A stretch of DNA of 64,000 bases from Candidatus Dietzia intestinigallinarum (GCA_019119875.1 DWWG01000217.1:1-64000), one strand, 5' to 3'; shown: positions 21,848 to 31,990, numbered from the stretch's first letter. Notes: generated by a model not told the origin, from the sequence alone. Numbers and translations are program-made.

Positions 21848-22440
21848 TTGATGCCCTCCTGCAGCATCTCCATCTTGTCGATGTTCTTGGTCGGGTCGTT
21901 CTTCTGCCAGTTGCAGGCGCAGACCTCGGACGACTGGAGGGCGTCCAGCACGCGCAGGACCTCGTCGACGTTACGGCCGACGGCGTCGGGGGTCACCGAG
22001 ACGAACTGGATGACGTTGTCCGGGTCGACGATGAAGGTGGCGCGATCGGCCACACCGTCGGCGTTCTCGACGCCGAGCGCCTGGATGAGCTCGTGCTTGA
22101 TGTCCGACAGGAGCGGGAAGGGGACATCCTTGAGCTCATCGTTGGTGGCACGCCAGTTGAAGTGGGCGAACTCGTTGTCGATGGAGCCGCCGAGAACCTG
22201 CGTGTCGCGGTCCTGGAAGTCCTCGTCGAGCTTGCCGAACGCGGCGATCTCCGTGGGGCAGACGAAGGTGAAGTCCTTCGGGTAGAAGAAGATCACGCGC
22301 CACTTGCCGGCGTACGACTGGTTGGTGACGGTCTCGAAGTAGTCCTCGGGCTGCTGGGCGTTGACCTCGCGCAGGTCACCGCCCTTCAGAGCGGTGAGCT
22401 CGAAGTCGGGAAACTGGTCTCCGATGGTGAGAAGTGCCAT
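21844..22440 (-). CDS. ahpC: Alkyl hydroperoxide reductase/peroxiredoxin AhpC
   Basis: [45 protein letters not shown]. Confidence 0.96.
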   Translation of the reverse strand: MALLTIGDQFPDFELTALKGGDLREVNAQQPEDYFETVTNQSYAGKWRVIFFYPKDFTFVCPTEIAAFGKLDEDFQDRDTQVLGGSIDNEFAHFNWRATNDELKDVPFPLLSDIKHELIQALGVENADGVADRATFIVDPDNVIQFVSVTPDAVGRNVDEVLRVLDALQSSEVCACNWQKNDPTKNIDKMEMLQEGIK

Positions 22441-22593
22441 GTGATCCTCCTGGGATTAGGCCGCTGTGGAACGGACATCTCGAACTATGCCCCACAACCT
22501 TCAACAGGTAAAGCCTAATGAGATGAAGATCACTAATAGGTCCGGCCGAATAATTGTCGACTTCTGACTATCGATATACCTACACTAATTGAC

Positions 22594-23529
22594 ATGCCTG
22601 ATCAACGGTTCGTCCCGAGTGTTATGCAGCTCAGGGTATTTCTCGCGGTCGCGGAGAGGCTCCATTTCCGCGGCGCCGCCGAGGAGCTGGGAATGAGCCA
22701 GCCCTCGCTGTCCCAGGCGCTGGCGACTCTCGAGGACGGGCTGGGACTGCATCTGGTGGAACGCAGCACCAGGTCGGTGCTGGTGACCCCGGCCGGCCAG
22801 CAGCTGCTTCCGTACGCGCGGGCGGCGGTCGGTGCGATGGACGCCGTCGCCGATGTCGCGGCGGGCGGTGGGGGACCGTTGTTCGGTCCACTGCGTATCG
22901 GGGTGATCCCCACGGCGGCACCGTATCTCCTGCCCGGGTTGCTGCCGGCGCTCGCCGAGCGATTCCCGAAACTGCGTCCCCGGATCGTGGAGGACCAGAC
23001 GGCCAGGCTCGTCGAAGGGCTGCGTAGCGGAGCCATCGACCTGGCGATCATGGCGGTCCCGACGGACGCCGCGGGAATCGTGGCCATACCGCTCTACACC
23101 GAGCGGTTCGCCCTTCTCGTTCCGGCTGATCACGAGCTGGCCGGAGCGGAGGGCATCTCGCCGGACGTGCTCGTCGACCAGCCGCTCCTGCTGTTGGACG
23201 AGGGCCATTGTCTGCGAGACCAGACGGTGGACCTGTGCCGTCGGGTCGCGGTCCCGGTGCTGGGCCGTGAGGAGTCGCGGGCCGCCTCGCTCACCACGGC
23301 GGTGCAATGCGTCGCGGGAGGACTCGGGGTGACCATCGTGCCCGAATCCGCGGTCCGTCCGGAGACCCGCGATCCGGGGATCGGCGTCGCGATGTTCGCC
23401 GATCCCTCCCCGGGGCGCACGATGGGGCTTTTCCTGCGGACGGCCACCGCGGCCGACGAGGCCTACGCGGAGTTCGGTGACGTGGTCACCGAGGTCGCGA
23501 GCCGGGTCTTCGGCGCTCAGCCGGTCTGA
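22594..23529 (+). CDS. oxyR: LysR-family regulator, OxyR-like, divergent from ahpC
   Basis: MPDQRFVPSVMQLRVFLAVAERLHFRGAAEELGMSQPSLSQALATLEDGLGLHLVERSTRSV; divergent from ahpCD. Confidence 0.88.
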   Translation: MPDQRFVPSVMQLRVFLAVAERLHFRGAAEELGMSQPSLSQALATLEDGLGLHLVERSTRSVLVTPAGQQLLPYARAAVGAMDAVADVAAGGGGPLFGPLRIGVIPTAAPYLLPGLLPALAERFPKLRPRIVEDQTARLVEGLRSGAIDLAIMAVPTDAAGIVAIPLYTERFALLVPADHELAGAEGISPDVLVDQPLLLLDEGHCLRDQTVDLCRRVAVPVLGREESRAASLTTAVQCVAGGLGVTIVPESAVRPETRDPGIGVAMFADPSPGRTMGLFLRTATAADEAYAEFGDVVTEVASRVFGAQPV

Positions 23530-24485
23530 CCGGCCGTGGCCTCGCACCCGGCGGGCACGGTGTCGGACAGCGCCTCGAGCCGGCTGACCGCGCGCAGGTA
23601 GCGCGACCGCAGCGCCTGTGTGCGGGCGATCCACTCACGTTGGAACGCGACGAACTCCGCCCGGCCGCGCGGCGTCTCCACGGGGATCGGGTCGAGCCCC
23701 CACTGCGACAGGTCGTAGGGCGAGGAGCGCATGTCGATCTCGCGTGCGGCGAAGGCGGCCCGGAGCGAGTCGAGCAATAGTTCCCCGGGGGCGCCGGCCT
23801 CCAGTGCGGCCGTGTACGCGTAGATGTCCATCCCCGCGTGCAAGCAGGCCGGTTGCTCGTTGTGGAGCTGCTCGTGACGGGTGAGGGTGCGCTCGTTCCT
23901 CGGTCTGGCCTGCTCGGTGAAGAACCGGAAGGCGTCGAAATGCGTGCATCGAAGGCGTGATCGGCGCACCACGTCGTCGATCTCCTTCCGGGACACCCGT
24001 AGGGGCACGGATCCGTGCCTGGTGCCCTCGGCCCCGGTGCGATAGAGCATCGCCCATTCGTGGAGGCCGAAGCATCCCGTCGCACCGGGTCGGGAGGCGG
24101 TGGCGGCGACGATGTCGCGCGTGCGGAGCAGGCGGCTGCCACCGCGCTCCAGGACGGAATCCGGGTGGACGATCAGCCCCGTGCGTCCGTGGAGTGTGGC
24201 GCGCCGATAGTGGCGCCACTGTCCCCGCGGATCGTGGTGTGCGTTCTCGAGGAGGACACCGGGCCCGGGATGCCACCGGCGGATCGTACCGACGCTGGTC
24301 CGGTAGTAGGTGAACAGGAAGTCGACGACGGGGTGCGGGGTGCCGCGCCGGCGCCGGTCGAGATGGTCGCGCGTCAGGGAGTCGACGGCGTCATGATGAC
24401 GACGTTCCCGCTCCCGCCACAGTCGCTCCGGGAGCACGACGGGGGAGAGGGGCCGGTCATCCCCGTCCTCCGACCGCGCGGTCAC
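23517..24485 (-). CDS. Conserved actinobacterial protein (family often labelled '3-methyladenine DNA glycosylase')
   Basis: RERRHHDAVDSLTRDHLDRRRRGTPHPVVDFLFTYYRTSVGTIRRWHPGPGVLLENA; label from memory only; 3' end overlaps oxyR by 13 nt. Confidence 0.6.
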   Translation of the reverse strand: MTARSEDGDDRPLSPVVLPERLWRERERRHHDAVDSLTRDHLDRRRRGTPHPVVDFLFTYYRTSVGTIRRWHPGPGVLLENAHHDPRGQWRHYRRATLHGRTGLIVHPDSVLERGGSRLLRTRDIVAATASRPGATGCFGLHEWAMLYRTGAEGTRHGSVPLRVSRKEIDDVVRRSRLRCTHFDAFRFFTEQARPRNERTLTRHEQLHNEQPACLHAGMDIYAYTAALEAGAPGELLLDSLRAAFAAREIDMRSSPYDLSQWGLDPIPVETPRGRAEFVAFQREWIARTQALRSRYLRAVSRLEALSDTVPAGCEATAGQTG

Positions 24486-25885
24486 GTCCGCCTCTTCTTC
24501 TTCGGCCGGTGCACCCGCGAGCGCGCCGGACGTCGCGTCGTGTCCCGCGGGGCGGGTTGACGGCGTTGACGGGGCACCGCGATCTCGGGGCCGAAGAGCT
24601 CGTCGAGACGGGATCCCGAGGTGGCTGCGTCGGCGTTGATCTTCTCGACCGCCATGCCGGCGTTCCGGGCCTGCTCCACCATGCGGGCGGCGTCGGCGGG
24701 CCGCACAACCGCGGCGACTGTTCCGGCGGCGGAGCCGGCGCGGCCCGTTCGTCCGGAGCGGTGCACGAGGTCCGGGGTCGAGTGCGGAGGGCCGACGTGG
24801 ATGATGTGCCCGATGTTCTCGAGATCGAGACCTCGCCCTGCCAGGTCGGTCGTGACGAGAACCCGGACCGCTCCCGTGGTGAGTTCACCGAACGCGGTCG
24901 CGCGCCTGGACGGGGAGGCCGAGCCGGACACCCCGGAGGCGGGGACGCCGGTCGAGGCGATCGAGGCACGCAGGGGCTCGACCGCGTCACGCCTGGCCAC
25001 GAAGAACAGTGCGCGTCGGCACCGGGCCGCCAGGGAGGTGGCACACGCCTCGGGGTCGGTCGTGGTGAGGACGATGAGGCGCCGCGGATTGTTGGCGTCG
25101 TCGGCCGTGTGGGCGCCGGTCGGCGCCGGGGTGCCTGGACGGCTTTCGGGTCCGCCGCTGCCTGCCCCGTGGGGGTCGGTGGAGACGCGATGGATTCGAA
25201 GGTCCGGACGACGACGACGAAGTTCGGTCTCGACGTCGGCGTCCGCGGTGGCGGTGGCCGCGACCAGGGTGGCGTCTGCGCACCTGTCCAACAGGGCCGC
25301 CGTCTGGTCGCGGAACGAGGGGTCCAGGAGCTGGTCGACTTCGTCCAGTACCACGATCCGGATGTCCGTGCTGCTGAGGACTCCGCTGGCCATGAGGTCC
25401 ATGAGCCGGCCCGGGGTGCCCACCGCGATGTCGACCGGAGCGACGAGCGAGCGCTTGTCCCGGCCGAGGGGCTGACCGCCCACGAAGCCTGCTGTGCGCA
25501 GTCCCGCACCGGCGCCGACCACGCCGATCACCTCGTCTGTCTGGAGGGCCAGCTCCCTGGTGGGCGAGACGACGATCGCACGGGGGTGCCCCGGCGTGCT
25601 CGGCGAGCCGCTGATCAGGTGGACGAGTCCCACGGCGAAGACCAGTGTCTTGCCGGAGCCGGTCGGGGCGACGGCGAGCAGATCCCGTCCGTGGACGGCA
25701 TCACCCAGTGCCGCGGCCTGGATGGCGCTGGCCGGGCCCCTGACGATCCTCGAGACGGCGTGCCGTACCGGGACCGCGACCTCCAGCTCGGCGAGGAGAC
25801 GGTCCAGGTCGGGGCGGGTCGCGCCGACCCCGTCGAGTTCTTCCTTTCCGTTCAGACCCGGACCTCGGATCGATCTCCGCTCCAC
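24482..25885 (-). CDS. DEAD/DEAH-box RNA helicase
   Basis: AVAPTGSGKTLVFAVGL, SPTRELALQTDE, VLDEVDQLLDP, HRSGRTGRAGSAAGT; GTG start ~25885 inferred. Confidence 0.88.
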   Translation of the reverse strand: MERRSIRGPGLNGKEELDGVGATRPDLDRLLAELEVAVPVRHAVSRIVRGPASAIQAAALGDAVHGRDLLAVAPTGSGKTLVFAVGLVHLISGSPSTPGHPRAIVVSPTRELALQTDEVIGVVGAGAGLRTAGFVGGQPLGRDKRSLVAPVDIAVGTPGRLMDLMASGVLSSTDIRIVVLDEVDQLLDPSFRDQTAALLDRCADATLVAATATADADVETELRRRRPDLRIHRVSTDPHGAGSGGPESRPGTPAPTGAHTADDANNPRRLIVLTTTDPEACATSLAARCRRALFFVARRDAVEPLRASIASTGVPASGVSGSASPSRRATAFGELTTGAVRVLVTTDLAGRGLDLENIGHIIHVGPPHSTPDLVHRSGRTGRAGSAAGTVAAVVRPADAARMVEQARNAGMAVEKINADAATSGSRLDELFGPEIAVPRQRRQPAPRDTTRRPARSRVHRPKKKRRT

Positions 25886-27324
25886 AGGGTGTGGTAGCTG
25901 CCTTCGCCGTCCGTGCGTCGGTAGGTGTGTGCGCCGAAGAAGTCGCGCTGGCCCTGGATGAGCGCCGCGGGCAGCCGCTCCGTGCGCAGTCCGTCGTAGT
26001 AGGCGAGCGCGGCCGAGAAGCCGGGGGCAGGGATGCCGGCGGTGACCGCCGTGGTGACCACTCGGCGCCAGCTGTCCACGCAGTCCCCGAGGGCCTCGGC
26101 GAAGTACGGGGCCGCGAGGAGCGACGGCAGATCCGGGTGCTGCGCGTAGGCCTCGCGGATGCGGTCGAGGAAGGTGGCGCGGATGATGCATCCGCCGCGC
26201 CAGATGGTGGCGAGGTCACCCCGGGCCACGTCCCACCCGTGCTCGACGCTGGCTGCGGTGATCTGGTCGAAACCCTGCGCGTAGGCGATGATCTTCGAGG
26301 CGTACAGGGCCTTGCGGACGTCCTCGACGAAGTCCGCCCCGGTCTCCGAGGGGGTGGAGACCGCCCCTGCGGGAAGTGCCCGGCCGGCTTCGCGCTGGGG
26401 GATCGAGCTCGACAGTGCCCGGGCGAACACGGCCTCGGCGATACCGGTGACCGGAACGCCGAGATCCAACGCGGACTTGACCGTCCAGCGACCCGTTCCC
26501 TTCTGCCCGGCACGGTCCACGATCACGTCGACGAGCGGTCCGCCGGTCGTCGCATCGACCTGGGCGAGCACCTCCGCGGTGATCTCGATGAGGTACGAGT
26601 CCAGTTCGCCGGTGTTCCACTCCCGGAACACCTCGGCCATGGGGCCCGGCTCGATTCCGGCCACGCCGCGCAGCAGGTGGTAGGCCTCTCCGATCAGCTG
26701 CATGTCGGAGTACTCGATGCCGTTGTGGACCATTTTCACGAAGTGGCCCGAGCCGTCCTCGCCGATGTGCGTGCAGCAGGGGGTCCCGTCGACCTTCGCC
26801 GAGATCGACTCGAGCATCGGACCCACGACCTCGTAGCTCGACGCCGGGCCTCCGGGCATGATCGACGGACCCTCGAGGGCGCCCTCCTCGCCGCCGGAGA
26901 TCCCGGCACCGATGAAGCGGATACCGCGCTCGGCCATGGCCTTCTCGCGTCGGATCGTGTCCGTGTAGAGCGAGTTGCCGCCGTCGATGATGATGTCGCC
27001 CTCGTCGAATACCTCGGCCAGGGACTCGATCACCGCGTCGGTGGGGGCACCCGCCTGGACCATGACCAGTGCACGTCGCGGGGAGCGAAGCGCCGCCGCG
27101 AACTCCTCGATGGTCTCGGTCCGGACGAAATCCCCGTCCGAGCCGTGCTCGTCGAGGAGGAGATCGGTCTTGGCGGCAGACCGGTTGTGCACGGCCACCG
27201 TGTACCCGTGCCGGGCGAAGTTCCGGGCGATGTTCGAGCCCATCACGGCGAGCCCAGTGACCCCGATATCGGCGGTTCCGGTCGTATCGGCGGCGGTCTG
27301 CGCGTCCTCGCGCTCAATACTCAT
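25852..27324 (-). CDS. gnd: 6-phosphogluconate dehydrogenase, decarboxylating
   Basis: TGLAVMGSNIARNFARHGYTVAVHNRS, GISGGEEGALEGPSIMPGG, KMVHNGIEYSDMQLIGEAY. Confidence 0.96.
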   Translation of the reverse strand: MSIEREDAQTAADTTGTADIGVTGLAVMGSNIARNFARHGYTVAVHNRSAAKTDLLLDEHGSDGDFVRTETIEEFAAALRSPRRALVMVQAGAPTDAVIESLAEVFDEGDIIIDGGNSLYTDTIRREKAMAERGIRFIGAGISGGEEGALEGPSIMPGGPASSYEVVGPMLESISAKVDGTPCCTHIGEDGSGHFVKMVHNGIEYSDMQLIGEAYHLLRGVAGIEPGPMAEVFREWNTGELDSYLIEITAEVLAQVDATTGGPLVDVIVDRAGQKGTGRWTVKSALDLGVPVTGIAEAVFARALSSSIPQREAGRALPAGAVSTPSETGADFVEDVRKALYASKIIAYAQGFDQITAASVEHGWDVARGDLATIWRGGCIIRATFLDRIREAYAQHPDLPSLLAAPYFAEALGDCVDSWRRVVTTAVTAGIPAPGFSAALAYYDGLRTERLPAALIQGQRDFFGAHTYRRTDGEGSYHTLWSGDRSEVRV

Positions 27325-27434
27325 GACACCCAGCGTAGTCGACGCCGTCCGCGGTGGCGGACCTGCGGTGATGACGGAATCGTCCCCCTTTCCGGCACTG
27401 AGAGGAATCTGTGAACTAACTGACAGGTCACGGA

Positions 27435-27447
27435 TGCACTCAGTGCA
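27435..27447. promoter_or_regulatory. Palindrome TGCACTCAGTGCA in the gnd / 27.6 kb divergent intergenic region
   Basis: Perfect 6-bp arms, 1-nt centre; TetR-like operator appearance. Confidence 0.4.
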
Positions 27448-27626
27448 AACTTTGCAGTTCGGGGGCTGATTTCCTTGGAGCTTCGCGGGGGTGTGTTGTA
27501 ACACTTAATACCGGGCCGAGTGACTGGCGCCACGGTGGTACGGGGGGATCGGACCGCTGTGGTGCGCCATCCAGATGGATGTCGGCTGCACACAAGTGGG
27601 GATTCACACAAGGGGGAATATCAGAT

Positions 27627-28391
27627 ATGACCAGGTCCATGCTGCCCGGGCAGATGGTCGGCACACGCACGGTGTTCGAGGACACCACCGAGATCCTCGG
27701 TGGTTTCCGGGCCGGATATCCGAAGTTCTACTCGATCGCCGATCTCGGGACGCAGTCGCGTCGCCGGTGGGTCCCGCTCGAGAACGCCGTCGACGGCGGG
27801 CGGGTGGAGATGATGTTCCGCAACTACTTCGCGGACTCCGGCGACAAGCGCTTCGCCACCTATCTCGTGGCCGAGGCGTTCACGCACGGGGTTCTCGGCC
27901 GGGCGGTGGCCAGCTTCGTCACCATCGGTCGCGTCTGGGATACGGGTGCGGAGAACATGGCCGTGCGGACGGACATCGAGGGCGGACTCGACTGGGCCGG
28001 CGTCCGTGACACCCGGCTACGGGTGCTGCCGGACGATTCGTGCGCGGGTTCTCCCGGCACCATCGTGCTGCCCTGCGAGAAGGCGCTCGCCCAGTGGCTC
28101 GCCTGTCGGGCCCGGGGCACCCTGTCGGACGTGTTCGCAGGGCTGGCGGAGGTCTCCAACTGCAGCGAGGAGACGCTGTGGTCGATGGCGGGTGAGAGCG
28201 TCCTCGGTGCCGCCACCATCGTCCCGACTTTCGCCGACACCAGTCCGGAGATCGGGTACCGCCGCGGTCAGCTCGTCCTCCAGGCGCTGCACGACGCGGG
28301 CCTGGCGGTCCGCAAGCGCAGCCGACTGCCCCGTACACCGGGATCGGGCCCGATCCCGGTGCGTGACAGAGGTTGGCGCTCGGTCCGCTGA
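27627..28391 (+). CDS. Hypothetical protein of unrecognised family (254 aa)
   Basis: RBS-like aggggga upstream of ATG at 27627; coherent composition; no family recognised. Confidence 0.7.
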   Translation: MTRSMLPGQMVGTRTVFEDTTEILGGFRAGYPKFYSIADLGTQSRRRWVPLENAVDGGRVEMMFRNYFADSGDKRFATYLVAEAFTHGVLGRAVASFVTIGRVWDTGAENMAVRTDIEGGLDWAGVRDTRLRVLPDDSCAGSPGTIVLPCEKALAQWLACRARGTLSDVFAGLAEVSNCSEETLWSMAGESVLGAATIVPTFADTSPEIGYRRGQLVLQALHDAGLAVRKRSRLPRTPGSGPIPVRDRGWRSVR

Positions 28392-28514
28392 CACGAGACC
28401 GCCCACCGGGCCGGCTCAACGACTGATCGTCGCAAGACCGCCGAGCGGTCGTTGTAGGGGTAACGTCCGGGAGGTAATCGCCCGGATCTCCCGGGCCGGG
28501 AGGAAGAGGTACGG

Positions 28515-28928
28515 ATGACCGAGTCGAGCACCGATGTCATCACGATGGTCCGCGAGCACGCGGGACGGGGTTTCGGAGGCGGTATCGGATTGGAATACGG
28601 CGAGGTCGGGCCGGACGAGGTCGTCGCCACCGTGAAGGTCGGGCCACACCTCTTCCAGCCCTACGGCCTGGTCCACGGCGGTGTCTACTGCGCGATCGCC
28701 GAGGAGGTGGCGAGTGTGGCCGGGGCGGTCTGGCTCGGCGGTGAGGGCAGGGTCGTCGGTGTCAACAACTCCACCGACTTCCTCCGTTCCGTCACCGAGG
28801 GCACGATCACCGCCACGGGGACCCCTGTCCACCGCGGACGCTCCCAGCAGCTGTGGCGGGTGGAGATGACCGATGACCGGGATCGGTTGCTCGCGGTGGG
28901 ACAGGTCCGGCTCGCGAACCTCCAGTAG
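28515..28928 (+). CDS. PaaI-family (hotdog) thioesterase
   Basis: LFQPYGLVHGGVYCAIAEEVASVAG...VGVNNSTDFLRSVTEGTITATGTPVHRGRSQQLWRVEMTD. Confidence 0.92.
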   Translation: MTESSTDVITMVREHAGRGFGGGIGLEYGEVGPDEVVATVKVGPHLFQPYGLVHGGVYCAIAEEVASVAGAVWLGGEGRVVGVNNSTDFLRSVTEGTITATGTPVHRGRSQQLWRVEMTDDRDRLLAVGQVRLANLQ

Positions 28929-28981
28929 GCGAGCGCCGTAGCTTCTCTGCCCGGGTCGCAGACCGGCGGGCCGACGAGTGG

Positions 28982-30400
28982 CTATCGCGCCTGCTCGGAT
29001 TCGGGTTCGGCCCGCTCCGCCGTACGGAGCGCCTCGGCCTCGTCCGCGGCGACCCTCTCGATGGCCTGCCGGGCGTAGACCCACTGCTTGGTCGAGGTGA
29101 GCTGCGATCGGTGATCGCCGCCCATGTGCATGCCCCACGAGAACATGGTGGTGACGCGGTTCTTGAAGCCGATGAGGTACGCGAGGTGGACGATCAGCCA
29201 CATCACCCAGGCGATGAAGCCAGAGATCTCGATCCGGCCCATCTTCACCACGGCGCTGTAGCGGGAGACCGTGGCCATGGATCCCTTGTCGAAGTACTTG
29301 AAGGGCGGCCTCTCGGCCGGGGTCCGGCCCTTCTGCACCTCGTTGATGATCTGCTTGGCGGCGTACTTGCCGCCCTGGATGGCCACCTGGGCGACGCCCG
29401 GGAGGTTGTCCAGGCTCATCATGTCGCCCACCACGAAGATCTCGGGATGTCCGGGCAGCGAGAGGTCCTTGCCCACCAGCACGCGGCCCGCCCGGTCGAT
29501 CTCGGCGTCGGTCTGGTCGGCGAGCTGCTTGCCCAGCGGGCTGGCCTTCACGCCGGCGGACCAGATTTTGCAGGATGCCGCGATCCGCCGGACGGATCCG
29601 TCCGGATCCTTGACCTCGATGCCGTTGTAGTCGACGTTCGTGACCATGGCGTTGAGCTGGACCTCGACGCCCATCTTCTCCAGTCGGGCGCGTGCCGCGT
29701 TGCCGAGCTTGTTGCCGAACGGGGGCAGCACGGCCGGAGCGGCGTCCAGCAGGATCACCCGGGCGGAGGCCGGGTCGATGCGCCGGAAACTGTCCTTGAG
29801 CGTGTGCTGCGCCAGTTCGGCCACCTGGCCGGCCATCTCGACGCCCGTGGGGCCCGCGCCGACGATGATGAACGTGAGCAGCCGCTTGCGCTCCTCCTCG
29901 TCGTCGATCACCTCGGCCTGCTCGAAGCAGCCCAGGATGCGGCTGCGTAGCTCGAGCGCGTCGTCGACCGTCTTCATCCCGGGTGCCCAGCGCTCGAAGT
30001 GATCGTTCCCGAAGTACGACTGGTTGGCGCCGGCGGCGACGATCAGACTGTCGTACTCGAGATCGAACGAGATGTGGCCCGCGGTGGCGTGAACCCGCTT
30101 GTCGGCCACGTCGATCTTGTTCACATCTCCCAACACCACGGTCGCGTTCTTCTGATCGCGCAGGATCAGCCGGGTGGGCGGGGCGATCTCGCCGACGGAC
30201 AGGATGCCGGTGGCCACCTGATAGAGCAGCGGCTGGAAGAGGTGGTGGCCGGTCTTGGCGATCAGCGTCACATCGACATCGGCCTTCTCCAGCTGCTGGG
30301 CGGCGAACAGTCCGCCGAAGCCGGAGCCGATGATGACGACGCGGTGCCGGCGGGACCCCGGAGCGGCTGCGGGGTCCTGGTCGATTGCGGGCTCGGTCAT
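28982..30400 (-). CDS. ndh: Type II NADH dehydrogenase (NAD(P)/FAD-dependent oxidoreductase)
   Basis: HRVVIIGSGFGGLFAAQQL, HHLFQPLLYQVATGILSVGEIAPPTR, FIIVGAGPTGVEMAGQVAELA. Confidence 0.93.
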   Translation of the reverse strand: MTEPAIDQDPAAAPGSRRHRVVIIGSGFGGLFAAQQLEKADVDVTLIAKTGHHLFQPLLYQVATGILSVGEIAPPTRLILRDQKNATVVLGDVNKIDVADKRVHATAGHISFDLEYDSLIVAAGANQSYFGNDHFERWAPGMKTVDDALELRSRILGCFEQAEVIDDEEERKRLLTFIIVGAGPTGVEMAGQVAELAQHTLKDSFRRIDPASARVILLDAAPAVLPPFGNKLGNAARARLEKMGVEVQLNAMVTNVDYNGIEVKDPDGSVRRIAASCKIWSAGVKASPLGKQLADQTDAEIDRAGRVLVGKDLSLPGHPEIFVVGDMMSLDNLPGVAQVAIQGGKYAAKQIINEVQKGRTPAERPPFKYFDKGSMATVSRYSAVVKMGRIEISGFIAWVMWLIVHLAYLIGFKNRVTTMFSWGMHMGGDHRSQLTSTKQWVYARQAIERVAADEAEALRTAERAEPESEQAR

Positions 30401-30625
30401 GGCGGCTCCTGAGAGGCGGTGTCTGGGGCGGGGCGCGGTGGCCTCATCGGTGAACAGGCCCGAACACCTCGTGTGCGGGCACGGCTTCCAAGGATAGTGG
30501 CCCGCCTTACAGCGCGCACGGGTAGGCGGCACCTTCCATGCCGGGTGCCCCCGCCGCGCCTGGCGGACGGTGAGCGCTGGCGACGGTACCGTCCTGGTTC
30601 AGGCGATCCCAGCGAGGAGGTACCG

Positions 30626-31981
30626 GTGGTCAGAGTGGAGCCGCAGACCGTCGACCTGGAGCGTTGGCCCGCCCTGGCTCCGCCCGCCAGGGGCGGGGGT
30701 GGTGGCGCCGGACTCGTCGCCCAGGCGCTGCGCCGGGCGGCCCGTGACCTCGGGATGCGAATCGACTACCCGGATGCCTCCGCCGCGGGGGAATACGACG
30801 CCGAGGTGCGTGTGGTCCTCCGCGAGCCGGACCTCTTCTGGGCGCGGCTGGCGTCCTCGGGGGTCGTGGGGCTCGGTGAGTCCTACATGGCGGGGGAGTG
30901 GGCCACCTCTGATCTCTGTGCCGCCGTCGTGAGGCTCGCGCCGTGGATCGCGGCGCACCCGGACTGCGCTGACCCTGGGGAGCGGGCCTACGGCCGCGAC
31001 GGTCGCGGCGCCCGCGAGGGTCGCGGGGTGTCGGGAGGGCGCCGTCGTGAGCGGAAGTCGCCGATCTCGCTCGAGGATTCGGTCCCCGGCTCTCTGACGT
31101 CTCTCTACACCGACGAGACCATGTCGACGTCCGGAGCGCTCTTCGCCTCCGGTGCCCGCACCAGGACGCGGCTCGAGGACGGCACCGACCTCGTGCACTT
31201 GGAGGCTCCGGCGTCGCCGCCCGGGCGTAGCGATCTCGGTGACGCACAGAGACGGTCGGCCGACACCCTGCTCACGCTCGCGGGGGTGGCCGAGGGGGCG
31301 CGGGTACTGGTGGCGACGCCCGGCTGGGGCGAGCTGCCGATGCGGGCGGCCGAGCGCGGGGCCCACGTCCGGACCATGACGGGCTCCACCGAGAGGCTCG
31401 CCGCACTCGGATCGAGGCTTGCCGCGGCCGGACTGGAGGACAGCGTCTCCTTGTACCTCGGGAGCCCGTCCGAGGCCGGGGGATCCGTTGACGCCGTGGT
31501 GGCGGTGGACCCCGGCGTCGATTCCGGGCTCGCGGGGATCGTTGAGGTGCTCCGGGTGGCGGACCGGCTGCTGGAGCCCGGGGGGCGGCTGGCTGTGCAC
31601 GTGGTGGCCTGTCCGGCCCGCCCGGAGCCGGCGCTGGTCGAACTCGCCGCCTGGCGCGCAGCGTACGTCTGCGACGCGGGGCCGGCGCCGGCGTGGGCGG
31701 ACATCGGTGAACAGATCGCCCGGACCTCCGGACTCCGGTTGCGCGGCCGGGTCGATGCCACCGCCCATCACGCCGAGACCGTCCGGTTGTGGTCCGACTC
31801 CTTCGCGCTCAGGGGCAGGGATGCGGCCGCGTTGGGGTTCGATGCGGTCTATCGCCGCATGTGGGCGTTCCACCTCGCCGCGATGGAGGCGGAATTGCGT
31901 AGCGGGTGGGTGGAATCGATGCAGGTGCTGGCGGAGGCCGCACCCTCCGCCGCCGGACGCCCGACGCGACCTGCGCCGTAG
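30626..31981 (+). CDS. Divergent cyclopropane-fatty-acyl-phospholipid synthase-like protein
   Basis: SCP2-like N-terminal region, C-terminal HHAETVRLWSDSFALRGRDAAALGFDAVYRRMWAFHLAAMEAELRSGW matches CFAS tail; SAM-binding motif degenerate. Confidence 0.75.
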   Translation: MVRVEPQTVDLERWPALAPPARGGGGGAGLVAQALRRAARDLGMRIDYPDASAAGEYDAEVRVVLREPDLFWARLASSGVVGLGESYMAGEWATSDLCAAVVRLAPWIAAHPDCADPGERAYGRDGRGAREGRGVSGGRRRERKSPISLEDSVPGSLTSLYTDETMSTSGALFASGARTRTRLEDGTDLVHLEAPASPPGRSDLGDAQRRSADTLLTLAGVAEGARVLVATPGWGELPMRAAERGAHVRTMTGSTERLAALGSRLAAAGLEDSVSLYLGSPSEAGGSVDAVVAVDPGVDSGLAGIVEVLRVADRLLEPGGRLAVHVVACPARPEPALVELAAWRAAYVCDAGPAPAWADIGEQIARTSGLRLRGRVDATAHHAETVRLWSDSFALRGRDAAALGFDAVYRRMWAFHLAAMEAELRSGWVESMQVLAEAAPSAAGRPTRPAP

Positions 31982-31990
31982 GGTCTGCGC

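Noticed and set aside
24509-27414. Two long plus-strand ORFs (462 and 507 aa) opposite the helicase and gnd
   Set aside because: Shadow ORFs over well-supported minus-strand genes
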